NCBI RefSeq assembly: GCF_029962835.1
Contig: NC_080589.1
Span: 23,860,586-23,924,585, forward strand
Direction of reading: 5' to 3'
Length of the DNA: 64,000 bases
DNA from: Magnolia sinica
Lineage: Eukaryota > Streptophyta > Magnoliopsida > Magnoliales > Magnoliaceae
This document shows, piece by piece, positions 33,871 to 45,526 of the stretch (the first letter of the stretch is position 1; each line of letters starts with the position of its first letter). Made by a program: the position numbers and the translations under genes. Below the pieces are notes generated by a model. That model had not been told where the DNA came from, did no database searches, and was given only the letters and a program-made list of their open reading frames with translations.

Positions 33871-34275
33871 GGGCCCACCATAATGTTTATTTTCCACCCA
33901 ACCTGCTGATGAGGTCACAAGGACTTAGGGCCCACTAAAATGTTTACTTTCTATCCAACCTGGGGCCCACCATAATGTTTATGCGCCATCCAAACTGTTC
34001 ATAAGGTCACTTGGACCTTGGGCCCACTATACTATTTATTTACCATCCAATTGTTGATAGGGTCACGTGGACCAGGGGGGCCCACGGTAATACTTATTTG
34101 CATTCAATCTGGGGCATAAGGTCACGTGGACCTGGGTAGGGCCCACTGTAATATTTATTTGTAATCTAATCTATTCATAAGGTCACGTGGACCTGGGTAG
34201 GGCCCACTGTAATATTTATTCATCATTCAACCTGTTTATAAGGTCACGTGGACTTAGGGCCCACCGTAATGTGGT
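33871..34275. repeat. Tandem array of about 58-61-bp units in solo LTR B
   Basis: Units start GGGCCCAC(C/T)(A/G)TAATATTTAT and end AAGGTCACGTGGACCT. Starts lie at 33871, 33928, 33963 (after a shortened unit), 34020, 34078, 34139, 34200 and 34258. Solo LTR A has a single such unit (about 37615-37675). Confidence 0.8.
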
Positions 34276-35252
34276 TCACAAATCCAGTCCACCCATTATG
34301 TGTGTCCCACTTGGCTGAGGGTTCAAACCTAGTTTTAGCCGCATCCAAATTTCAGGTAGGCCCCACCGAGTAATTTTGTATGTTTTAGGCATGTCCTCAC
34401 ATGATTTTAGATGGTATGGCCCACCTGAGTTTTGTATACGGCTGATTTTTGGCAGGGGGGTCACTGCCCTAAGGGCCCAGCCAATGCACGACGTTGATGT
34501 TCGAAACGCATCACGGTGGGGCCCACAACTGGGGCATTGAGGCCCAGCTCGTTTGTCGGCCCTCCCGCGCACTGACAGCGGCAGCAGCAGGTGCTGCTGC
34601 CTTCTTTTTTTAAAAAAAAACCATTAATTTGATGGTTTTTGATAGGTGGGGCCCACCTTAGATGAATCCATTCCAGCCATTGGTCCCTGTGGCTCGATAC
34701 AATCCCATCAAGTCCAATATTGGATGGTTTTTGTTATACAGGAACATTAGGGAGGTATTTTAATGGTGAGAGTTCTTTTGTCCATACTATGGCCCATCAG
34801 GAAGTCAGATTGGCCTCAAATTTTGGCTCAACACCAAAAATGGCCTGAAGAAAAGGATGGACGGCTTGGATTGATTACATTCATCAAGGTGGGGCCTGCA
34901 TAAGTGGTCCACCACTTCCTTCTCTTTTTTTTTGTTAGTCGATAGTACACATCCATGTCAGTATACACACTCCACATTAGCCACACCCGTCCAGCATCCA
35001 GGGACGCTGGACGGCATGGATAAACACATGTATTGTGGGGGGTCCCACATGGACGTGGCCCACCATCTATATATATATGTATATTTATATATTAGCATAA
35101 TATAAATATAATATATTGTGTATATATATATATATTTTGCAGGTGGGACTTCCCACCGGATGGTGGATTTTGCCTAAAATGTGGTGGGCTACACCATTGA
35201 TGAATGGAGTGGATTTAACATGATTTGGTGGGGCCCACTTCATTCTAGGAAA

Positions 35253-35254
<2 letters not shown>

Positions 35255-35294
<40 letters not shown>
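35255..35294. repeat. (GA)n microsatellite in solo LTR B
   Basis: About 20 GA units. The homologous site of solo LTR A has a shorter tract (38591-38620). Confidence 0.95.
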
Positions 35295-35295
<1 letters not shown>

Positions 35296-36954
35296 GGTGA
35301 TAGAGAGGAGGGACCCCACCACTATGGGCCCTCCATTGATACAACACATACATCAAGTGGGTCCCACAACAAGTGGGCCCTTAAGGTTGAAATAAATGAT
35401 GGATCACCCACCTCTAGGCCTCCTCCTTGCTCCCTTAGCCTTCTATGCTCCTTGCCTTCACTTTTGATGGTGGTTGATGGGATTTTGATGGTGTGGATGA
35501 GAGATGAGAGGGTGGGCCACACCTGGAGTTGAGAGAGAGTGTTTGGACGTTGGAATTTTGGGTTGCTTTGGGAGATTTGAGAAATGAGAGAGAGGGAGTG
35601 AGGTGATGGGAATGATATGGATGAGGTGATGTAAGGAAGGGTATGGGTTGGGTTGAAAATTTGTAAAAGAGGTATGGTTGTGGTTGAAATTGTGTAAAGG
35701 GGAATGGTGAGGTGGAGAGAGAGTGGACTTTTGAAAAAAGTAGGGATGGATTGTTGTACTTGGGGTAAGGCATGTACTTGACATTGATTGATGGGACATA
35801 TCGTAGAGATTCGCAACGCGTGGCGTTTCTTCGGAATGAACGCAGGCCTACATCTCCTGGCCTGGGTATCGGTTTGGTGCACAAGTCACGGCGTTGGAAC
35901 CGCGGCGACGACGCGGTCGCTAAGATATAGGTTTCGGTTCGAACTGACTTAGGTATGTGGGACTCGGTTTAAGATCACGCGTAAACGTTGGATACGGGTC
36001 GAGGATTGCCGGAACTCGACCGCAAGGACCGCGGAAGCTAACGGAACGGTACGGACTAGACACGAGCCTTACAGCTCAAGCATGTCAATCTTCATCATAT
36101 ATCAGTACAGTTCTCATTCTGAATAATCACCGAGGTCTAGTACACTCTACGCCAGCTTGCCGCCCCTATCCGAACGCACAACTGGGAGAGTGGAAGAGAC
36201 CTCACTATCCGTCTACCAATATCAGGCCCGGCTCGTTGATAGCAGACTGATTCCTCAAGCTGGTCAAACTCAACCTAGAAATTGTCCCCTCACTCAGGCG
36301 GGTAAGGTCACACCTCTTTCCAACCGACTACGACATAGTGGGAGACGTGGCTTACTGGTATACAGTCCTCGTGCACTCGTATATCCACTCGGTCTCGACA
36401 TTGGAGTCATCCTCTGGTACCATTGGGTTTAGAGATTTTCACCCAGGGACATCTATGGCGCCCCGATGCTAGAAACAGTATTTTCAGTATTCAATCCAGC
36501 CATCCACGATGTGTCTGTGGAGGCTATGGCCCTGATGTCGCTAGGGCATACAATAATCATAATCACACAAATGCAAGTACATGAATCACTCTACTAGACA
36601 TGCAACAAACCCTACGCATACGGCGTGCTCATGAAGGGCAACTCCGCATATCAGGGAGCCCATAAACAATCTGCCCGAGGGCATATGCTATGATCAGTCA
36701 CTCCTCACATCAAGCATACATATAATTTGTATGATAATGAATCATGGATCTATACTAAGCATGTTATATAGTGATGAGCCCTCTGCATAGCGAAGATGGG
36801 CCTAGGAGGCCTATACACTATAAGTATAGGCTTAACCATGGGCCTTAGGGAGAGTGACAATACGGACATTTAACCAGCATTATCCTTACAATGTGGACGT
36901 CAAACCATCATTGCTCCCAAGGCATAGCTCGCTATAAAGGCCAACACATAAATC

Positions 36955-37285
36955 ATGGTGAAATCACGTTATAATAGGCCTTATATACATCCCACTGGGC
37001 CTCAACCCATGGGCCTCCAATACATCAAATGGGCCTCATGTATATCAAAGTGGGCCTCAACAACATACCTCATACACATCAAGGTGGGCCTAAATGGATG
37101 GCCATAAATAAATCAAGATGGGCCATAAATTCATCAAATGGGCCTGTCACATGGCCTTATATGTATCCAGATGGATCTCAACGGACGGCCCACAAACACA
37201 TCAAGATGGGCCTCAACAATGGGCCTTATACAAATCAAGGTGGGCCTCATCAACGGGCCACACGTACATCAAATGGGCCACACCC
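36955..37285. repeat. Degenerate GGGCCTCAA repeats in solo LTR A
   Basis: About nine or ten copies of the (A)TGGGCCT-CATGGCCTTATA-CATCAA word at irregular 25-40 bp spacing, homologous to 33533-33730 in B. Confidence 0.6.
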
Positions 37286-38582
37286 AAATATACGAGGTGA
37301 TAAGGATTTCCACCATTAAAATTTCTAAGGGTTTAATGGTGGACGCTCAAAACCACTATGTTCTATAATGTGGTCCACCTAATCCTACATCTGTCTTATT
37401 TTTTTGTCCCAAGCCTTAAAATTTTATTTCAAAATAGTTGGACGGTTTGGATGCAATACATGCACCATGGTGGGTCCCATAGATGGGTGGCATGGACGTT
37501 ACTGGTGAAACCCACAGAACTTGGTGACGCTACTCCAGTAGTTGGAGTGAGGTACACCAGCCGTCCCACCCTAGGACGGTATGGGTGTAATGCATATATC
37601 AGTCGGTCCCATGTGGGGCCCACCATAATGTTTATATGTCATCCAAACCGTTGACGAGGTCATACGGACCCAGATGAAGTGGAAAAAAAAATTTCATAAT
37701 AATCTAAAACTTCTGTGACACCCAGAAGGGGTTTCAATGGCAGATGTTCACTCCGCTGTTTCCTATGATGTGGGCCACCTGAGCACCACATAAAGCTGAT
37801 TTTTGGGGGGCCCAACATCCTAAAGGGGACCCAATAATTATATGGTGTTGATGGTCGACACATATCATGGTGGGATCCACAGCTGGGGCCGTAGATCCCA
37901 GCCTGTCTAGCACCCATGCAGACGCTGCTGCGTCGTCAGCATTGTCAGGGGCAGCAGCAGGCGCTGCTGCCTCATTGCCTTTTTTTTTATTTCTTGGGGT
38001 TTCTCCTAGGTGGGGCCCACATCAACAAAATCCACTCTGTCCACTTGTTCCTACGACTTAAGACAAGCCAAACGAGTCTAATATCTGAGGTATTTTGGTG
38101 TATAAGATCATCGGGTGAATTTTTTTAATGGTAAATACCACTATTTTCTAAGATACGGTCCACCAAATACTTGGATTAACTTCATCTTTTAGCTCAACGC
38201 CTAAAATGATCTGGGTTACGGGATAGACGACATGGATTATATACATACATTAAGGTGGGGCCTACATGAGCGGCCCACCCCAAAAGTATTTTTTTAAAAA
38301 GCTTTGTTAGTACACACCCATGCCAGCACATGCACTCCATGTTAGCTACACTCGTCCAGCATCCAGGGACGCTGGACAGTCACGGATAAACACATGGATT
38401 ATGGTGGGTCCCACATGGACATGGCCCACACATCAAGGTGTGGCCCACATGAACGTGGACCACCTAAATGGAACAAATGTGTTATTCCTTCATCTCGACC
38501 GTCCAATAGACTAGCTGCAAGGTGGGCCTCACGATCGGGCGGCCAAGATCGCTTTGCACATGGTGGCCACAAGACATCACAC

Positions 38583-38624
<42 letters not shown>

Positions 38625-40019
38625 GAGAGAAAGAGAAAATCGGTGAGATAGAGGGACCCCACCACTATGGGCCCCTCACTACATTACATACATCATTGTG
38701 GGTCCCACAACAAGTGGGTCCTTAAGATAAAAATCAACAGTGGATCACCCACCTCTAAGCCTCCTTCTTGCTCCCCTTAGCCTCCTTAGCTCCTATGCTT
38801 AACCGTTGACGGTGGATGATGGGATTTTGATGGTGGGGATGAGGGATGAGAGGGTGGGCCACACTTGATGTTTTTGGGAAAACTTGGGAGTGCTTGGACG
38901 TGTGAAGCTTTGGGTTGCTTGGAAGTGGAGAGATGGAATGAGAGAGAGAGAGGAGTGATGGGTGAAAAGGGATGGGATGATGTGTGATGGGTGATGGGTG
39001 GAGTGATGGGTTGTAAGAAAGGGATGGGTGGAGAGAGAGAGAAAGTTAACTTTGAGAATGGGAAGGGATGGGTTGATGTACTTGGGGTATGGAGTGACTT
39101 GACTTGTACTTGACATTGATTGATTGATTGATTAATGAGACATGTTGTAGGGATTCTCTCAGAATTTGTACACGCGGCGTTTTCCTCAAAATGAACATGG
39201 ACCCACATCTTCCAGTCTGGGTATCGGTTTAGTGTGTGAGTCACGGAGTTGGAACCGCGGCGATGGCGTAATCGTTAAGATACAAGTTTCAGGTCGAGCC
39301 GTCTTTGGTATGTAGGACTCGGCTTAGGATTGCGTGCAATCATCGGATACGGTGCAAAGGTTGCCGAAATTCGACCGGAAGGACTGCAGAAGGATACGGA
39401 ACGGTACGGACTAAGATACGGGCCTTACAAAGTAGGCCGCTAGTTCTTTGCCAGCATATCCCTCCTTATTCCCGCAAGGCCCTATCTAACAGTGGTAGCT
39501 CATTAGGGTTACGCTACTCTGCTCTGGGCCTAGTGGGTGAGCTTGTGGGAGGCGAGTTGAATCTACAGGATTCTCCTACAGATGGGGACTACGGGGATCT
39601 CCACCTTGATGTGGATCTCCCTCCATTTTTCACAAGACACCCCTAACCAGCTCCTAGTTTTCCCATGCCTCCAGCATGCATAGCTCCTCCTCACCCCCAC
39701 TTGTTGCCCATGCATTCAAATCCGGTGTAGAGTGTGGTCCCCTGCTCTCACCCCCAGCTAACCCAGCAGCCCTCTATCAGCCTAGGTTCGCTGGCTGATT
39801 CAGTCCATGCTCAGGAACAGGCCCTACTGCCGACTCCTCCTGCTAAGGCCTTGGTGGCCCTTACCATGGCATCTCCTAAGACCTACGTCAGGAGATTGAT
39901 CAGGCTAGCAGCTAAGAAAGGCCGCTACAGATACATAGCTGCCACAGTTCCTTTATCTGCATTGAAGGGGATGCTAAATAAGATCAAGAGTCATTGTCCA
40001 AAGTCCATGATAAGCTTCA

Positions 40020-41514
40020 ATGGATAATATGCTCATATGGAATGCTTGGGGTGTGGGAAATAAACCCACCATCACTTCATTGAAACGTTAGATCAACAAG
40101 TTTAAGCCTGCTATTGTGGTCATTTTGGAGCCCATGCTCAAGGATGACAAGAGGATCCACATTGGGCTGAAGCTTGGTTTTCACTCCTCCATGTCAAATG
40201 TTGTGTATGGGGGAAAAGTATGGCTATTTTTCAGCTCGTCCTGCTCTATGGGTCTGGTTGTGGGTTCCTCTCAGATGATTTCCTGCTCCTTTTCTCCCAG
40301 CCAAGTACTTTGCAACCTTCGTTTATGTAAAGTGTTCCAGCACTCTCCGCAGGCAGCTATAGGACCAGCTTTCCAGCTTGGCAACTAGGTCTACATTACC
40401 TTGGCTAGTAGTAGGAGATTTCAATGCAATGCTCTCTTCTGCTGAGAGGAGAGGCTCAGGCCCTTTTGACTCGAGAAGTACAACAAATTTCGCTAAAGGT
40501 CTGGAAAAGGCGGGTTTGTCAGATGCAGGGTTCTCGGGAAATAGGTTTACATGGTGCAATAATCAGAGTGGTAGGGCGAGGAGATGGGTAAGGCTGGATA
40601 GAGTTTGCTACAATAGTTCCTAGGCAGGGTTGTTTCCCTATTTACAAGTTACGCACCTAGCCAGAATCCATTCGGACCATGCGCCACTCCTCATCTCCTT
40701 CTTGCCTATTTCTAGTGCGTTTCTGAAACCTTTCAGGTTCCAACAGATGTGGCTGGGCCACGCCTCATTCCAGGAGCTGGTTAGGACTGCCTGGAAGTCA
40801 GAGGTTGTGGGAGATCCACTCTTCACCTTACACAGTAAAATGTCTAACATGAAGGCAGCCCTCAGAACCTCGAATATGGACATCTTTGGGAACATCTTCC
40901 ACAATATTAAACAGGCTGAGGTTGAGCTTGCCCTTGCTGAAGATGTCACTCTTTCATTCGCATCCTAGGAAAACCTTCAATCCCTGGAGAGGACCAAGGA
41001 GAAGCTGGCCCAGCTAGAGCTTTGTGAGGAGATTTTCTGGAAGCAAAAATCTAGATGCAACTGGCTGAAGGAGGGTGACGCAACACTTCTTTTTTCCACA
41101 ACATGGCTTCAGATAGGGCTAAGAGAAACACCCATATCCATAGCTCGACTGGCAGACTGAGTGGAGATACCTCGCTTCAACACTTAAGGTCTTGGTATCG
41201 ATCCCTAGTGAGGGTGGCTAACATGGAGTGTGTACTGACATGGGTGTGTACTAACAAGCTAACCCAAAAAAAAGAGGCTAAGAGAGCCTCGATTCAAAGC
41301 ATCGACCTATTGGATGGCAGGGTGGCTGCGGACCAGGATTCTATCAAACAGGTAGTAGCTGAATATTTTGTTGTGCTATTGACAACTGAACCAATTTCAA
41401 TGCATGACGAATTGTTGATCTCCATCCATGAGGAGATCTCTAATGGAGATAATAGGGAGCTGATGCAGGAGCATACTATGGAGGAGGTCCATTGTGCAGT
41501 TAAGGCTCTCCCTC
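40020..41514 (+). pseudogene. L1 ORF2, 5' part: APE-type endonuclease
   Basis: ATG 40020 overlaps the end of ORF1 by 8 nt (ATGGATAA). Endonuclease motifs in order: MLIWNAWGVGN, VVILEPM (metal-binding Glu), LVVGDFNAM (Asp/Asn pair) and, after a stop at 40621, HSDHAPLLISF (catalytic Asp-His). This enzyme nicks target DNA to prime reverse transcription. Stops at 40090 and 40621, a frameshift near 40380 and further shifts near 41090 disable it. The linker before the reverse transcriptase (MEEVHCAVKALPL) is cut at 41514 by Gypsy-2. Confidence 0.85.
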
Positions 41515-42293
41515 TGTAACGTCTCAGAAAAATCAGTACAAGGACCCGAGTACCACCTCAGGCGGAAATCACCCAGGACCAAAACCTTTAGAAATTAGGA
41601 TAATATTAGCAAGTGCTAAACTAGAGTACTTATGAAATTAGTACAAATCACTTTAAATATGATCTGTAAGACCTAAACCCTGCAAAATCATTGACGTTAC
41701 ATTACCCTGAAATCTAGAATCCATCCCTAAACCCGGTTGCTCTCGGGAGCACACCGAAATTCCGTATCGAACCTGGACCGCGCGTCGAAATTTCGATAAC
41801 CCCAAAACTATAATACTATGACCACATTACTGGATTTGATAACCCCATCGAAAAGCAAGTCTTAATTGTGTCTAGAAATGCACAACTTGAGCCCAAAGCA
41901 AAGTGTGTGAGAAACGTGAATATCTTTAGAAATAAAATTTGAACTTAAGTAAACTGAGTCGTGTCACTTGCGGGCTAAATATAATGATTCAGACCGTCAA
42001 AATCTGACCTAAATCACCCTCAGATTAGGAAAAATTTTCCATACATGGCAATGTACTTGTGGCCCTGATCGAGTGACGGTGACCGTTGAACTAAAATCGA
42101 TCTGCCACGGTCGATCTGTAAACCCGATCGGAGCGAAAACTCAGCCTGACCTAGATCCAATGTCAGGGAGCTTAAGTCTGACCGTACACAGAAAATGGGG
42201 CTCCAAAAGTGCTCCGTTGGATCGAAACAGTCGACCATAGGACATAACCTAAGTATACCATGGCCCTAGGGCCATTCCCATCAGTTCTGGGCC

Positions 42294-42300
42294 TATATAA
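42294..42300 (+). promoter_or_regulatory. TATA box of Gypsy-2 5' LTR
   Basis: TATATAA inside GGCCTATATAAGGGCC, preserved in the 3' LTR (49218-49224). It stands about 780 bp into the LTR and is followed by CTCTCTCTTATATTCC and a GA-rich leader, a plausible U3/R boundary. Confidence 0.6.
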
Positions 42301-43581
42301 GGGCCTTAAACACTCTCTCTTATATTCCATACGAATTTTAAACCCTAAGAAAGAGAGGAGAGGAAAAGGAAAGGAAAGAGAGAGAAATAAAGAGAGAGTT
42401 GGAGATTCATCCTAGGATTTGATCTCATTGCTCCACGCACTTAGCCACCCTATCTGTATCACAAATTCAGTGTTTTCGACAATGTACTTGGGTAAGAAAA
42501 CCTAACCCTAATCTGTTTTAGGGTTTCAAATAGTGTAAAGCGTGAAATAGCTAACCTATCTCATGCTATAGGTTGTCAATCCGCCATTGACAAAGACAAG
42601 GGTCTAAAACGAATCCGTTACGTGTTTACTGGTGTAAGGTGCGGACTATAAACGTTTAGGTTATGGTTTTCAAGGCTTTCAATGTCGGTTAATAATTTAT
42701 TACTGACGTGGGTGCTATTTCGCATGCTAAATGTGATGGTTGTTTCGCGTTTCAGATATATATGAACTATATTGAGTTTAGTGTATTCCATGTATTTGTA
42801 GAAAGGATCGTATACGTATGCAATTTGAAAGTGTATTTGTCATGATTAATTATCGTGTGTTTATACTAGTTGTATGTGTAACAACTCCTTGGCGAAAGGA
42901 TTTGCCCCATACATGTTATGGCTAACATACGTCGTGTATGTTAAATAGGTATAGTCTAAGTGTTTGTAAAAATGTCTGAATGAACTAGTAGTTAGTAAAT
43001 TGTACTTTATATGATTGTTGAGATATGATTCTCAACTACCTTAATTATGTGTATGAACTCCTCCATGTATTTTATACTATAGTGTTTGTCTAGGTATGAA
43101 ATGTATATGTGTGAATTCATGTTTAAGTTGTATTCTCTAATATGCTCAAACAATTGTATGAATTGAATTATTGATTCATTGCTGCCTTGATTTTCTTATA
43201 TGATTATTTGTTGAAATGGAATGCGCTTGGGACTATGATATAGTCCAGGTAATTAGTAACAAGCCCTGATTTGGTGGCTGAGGTTGTTTTCGCCCCACAG
43301 GACGTGTTCGATGAGTCCGAGACGCACTTCGGTTGTCGACAGTGGTTAGGCCACACGGAGTGCTCGTGCACTTCATGTCGATCAATTCGATGTACGCTCG
43401 TACCAGTCGAGCTCGTCAAGTAACCTGATTAACCTGATGTATGTTCACCATGTATGGACGCTACTGCTTGAATCTAAGGTACCAAACTCACCAGTGGAAA
43501 CTCCTTTAACCTTGGTACCTCGATCCGCTAAGACTCACTAGCCGGGCACGGTGGTATGGGACACCTGGTTGAGCTATCGGC

Positions 43582-43813
43582 CTACGCTGGGCTGACGAGC
43601 CTCCCCGTAGTGTCTAGTGAGCAACACAGCCTCGTGAGTCGACTACGGTGGTATGGGACACTGTATTCGAGCTGTCAGCCTACATTGATAAGGTGACGAG
43701 CCCTTTGTAGTGACCTCGAGCATACTCTAAGACCGCGTAGAGGCGACGAGCCTTTACGTAGCAACAAGAGTACATACTAGGCCTGCACTGATAAGGTGAC
43801 GAGCCCTTTGCAG
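43582..43813 (+). repeat. Four iterated hairpins with GACGAGCC loop (5' LTR)
   Basis: Hairpins lie at 43582-43610, 43680-43710, 43736-43758 and 43783-43813. Each has an outer 4-5 bp stem, a one-sided bulge, an inner GG/CC stem and the loop (T)GACGAGC(C). The outer stem is CTACG/CGTAG, CTACA/TGTAG, CGTA/TACG and CTGCA/TGCAG respectively, so paired bases change together. The array is about 1.3 kb downstream of the TATA box, hence in the RNA. Confidence 0.65.
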
Positions 43814-44691
43814 TGACCTAGAACCGTAACATCGTATGAGATTTACTAGGACTGACCACCCTAGAATGGATCATCATTTGAGAATTGATATAAGGGAGGT
43901 ACCTTAGCTTTCCAATCCTGCTGTATGAAAAGGGTCTAATAAGAAACTCGGTAATCATGTTCATGCACCGCATTACATGTGCGTTTGGCGTAGCAGGTCA
44001 AGCACTGAGGAAGGGTTGCATGCCGCGATCGTGAGATGAAGTCGCTGAGGGAGAGTAGGCGAGGGCATGCATCATTATTTCATATCATTCTTGCATTAAT
44101 CAGAGTATTTAGGGATGTTTGATTGTGCTGCTTTATCATTACTGCTTGATTGAATTGATAACATGTTAACCTTTGCTTTATAGCTCCACTAAGTTGATCA
44201 CTCACTCCCATGTTACAGGATGGTGTTTTAAACACCAACCAGACCCTGTTGTAGTTTCAGGTGATGGCGCAACCTGCGAGGCGGAGCTAGACTTTGAGGA
44301 TGATGAGGAGGCATTCTCATACATGTAGTATTCAGGCGGGTTTACGTAGACCGTTTTGAATCGACGGGGCTTCAGGGCTGATACTTTGTAGCGGACCATC
44401 ACATTTTGACATTTTGTATTTTAAAATAATATTTGTAACTATACGACCTGGTACATAATCATACTTGGGAGATTCACAATCACTTACATACTTTATATAC
44501 TTATCACAGTCTTCCGCTTACGTAATGTAACTGTCTCCGGAGTATGATATATTCTTTTGGTATAATCCCATTCATGTTAAATGCACTAATACGGACAATA
44601 TTTAATCATCATTATCCATGTTGCATAAGTGATGCGTTGGAACTCGGGAGTTGGGCCGATGCTCGACCCTTGATTTCAGGGCGTTACAAGT

Positions 44692-44704
44692 TGGTATCAG
44701 AGCA
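44692..44704 (+). other. Gypsy-2 primer binding site, initiator Met tRNA
   Basis: TGGTATCAGAGCA, 3 bp after the LTR end, identical to that of Gypsy-1. Confidence 0.92.
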
Positions 44705-45526
44705 TGATTTGGATTAAACCAGACCTGGGTTTGGTTACACGATGTGTGCTGATGCATTTAGATGTAGGTGGGTATGAAAAAATGTAGAGACAAGCTTAGG
44801 TTTCCCAGTTTCGCCAATTGGCGAAATTTACTAAAAATGATCACTGAGATCCGGTCTGTACACATCCGTGATCACTTGAGACGACCCCGGATCACCCCTA
44901 GACCGTCAATCGATGGGTTTAGACCACGATTTACCCCATCCCAGCCTTCAACAATCGATAAATGCGAATGTACATCAGAAAGTTCCCGAAATGACCCAAA
45001 ACGACTCAAGAGGGAGTCGGGGGCCAAATGGGACACCTCTAGGGGGACCCAGGATGGGACCCACACGTTTTTAGGGTCCAGGGGGTAGGAGGACCTCGCC
45101 CCACTGGTGAGACATCGCCGGTTTGTCCATTGGTCGACAAGGGCCTCGCCGATTCCACGAGGCCTTGCATCTTGGCGGGCCTCATGTTGGGCTGGTTTAA
45201 ACCCCTCCCAATACTTCCCCTCTTCATAACCTACCCCTCCAAGCTCTCCTTTTTCTTCAAAATTCTTGTTTCTCTCTTAAATCTCCCCTACATCCACCCA
45301 TTTTCCTTCAATACACACACCCCTCCATCATTTTCCATCAAAATCCTCTCCTATCTCTTTCTCTTTTCCTTCGATTTAAGTGCACAAATCTCTCATTTGT
45401 GTCTCATATACCTCCAAGTCCAACAACCCATCCTATTCCCCACATATCATTCCACTCCAATGGCTCTATTCGAGCTTTGACGACCCGGTACTTTAAAACA
45501 CACTAGTGGTTTGAGAGTTTGAGGAC
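44705..45526 (+). other. Gypsy-2 leader joined to pol by a deletion
   Basis: No gag or protease motif is present. 45185-45465 is a C/T-rich, G-poor leader like that of Gypsy-1. It ends in a short ATGGCTCTATTCGAGCTTTG segment, and within 60 bp the sequence jumps to the start of the reverse transcriptase ([12 protein letters not shown]). Confidence 0.75.

Larger units (their letters stand above)
32104..36073 (+). mobile_element. Solo LTR B, nested in solo LTR A
   Basis: Starts TGTCACGTCCCGAACTC and ends CGAGCCTTACA, 3,970 bp, flanked by a perfect GCTCA duplication (32099-32103, 36074-36078). It is the same family and orientation as A: its internal GCAACTCAAGCATGCCAATC (near 32655) is the unbroken version of the point in A where B inserted. 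It carries a tandem array (33871-34275) and a (GA)n tract (35255-35294). Confidence 0.82.
31538..39429 (+). mobile_element. Solo LTR A (TGTCACG family) in L1 ORF1
   Basis: Starts TGTCACGCCCCGAACTC and ends CGGGCCTTACA. Imperfect 5-bp flanks are AAGCA / AAGTA. Without the nested copy B it is about 3.9 kb. It has no open frame with a known domain, no primer site and no internal repeat of its ends, which fits a solo LTR with very long LTRs. It contains degenerate GGGCCTCA repeats (36955-37285), a (GA)n tract (38591-38620) and a G-rich run (38800-39080). A large non-autonomous element is the alternative. Confidence 0.75.
29708..40027 (+). pseudogene. L1 ORF1: RRM RNA-binding protein, interrupted
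   Basis: ATG 29708 opens a clean RRM domain with RNP2 (IFIGNI) and RNP1 (HRGFAFVKF) over residues 10-85, resembling plant SR-type RRMs, before a stop at 30005. A Pro/Ser-rich region with many stops follows. The conserved middle of plant L1 ORF1 is visible at about 30640-30960 (WLTLYDIPIHAWIESIFVRL, then VGDVEFPIWAVLDPPDL). Solo LTR A cuts it at 31538. The C-terminal part resumes at 39430 and ends at TAA 40025-40027 (ISFNG). ORF1p binds the element RNA. ORF2 begins inside its last codons. Confidence 0.8.
41515..44688 (+). repeat. Gypsy-2 5' LTR (3,174 bp)
   Basis: Starts TGTAACGTCTCAG and ends GGGCGTTACA, next to the primer site. It contains a TATA box at 42294-42300, a GA-rich start of the transcript (42340-42400), four iterated hairpins (43582-43813) and the palindrome at 44222-44236. 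Confidence 0.9.

Noticed and set aside
35322..35884. Three overlapping minus-strand frames of up to 186 codons in solo LTR B
   Set aside because: The region is purine-rich on the plus strand, which removes stops on the minus strand in several frames at once. The products are Ser/Thr/Pro/His-rich low complexity, and the homologous part of A (38786-39244) is likewise open. No domain is visible. It could be transcribed but is not supported as a gene.
33360..37300. Possible CRISPR-like or satellite array
   Set aside because: The repeats are irregular and diverged, lie inside an LTR of plant type and have no regular spacers. They are degenerate tandem repeats.
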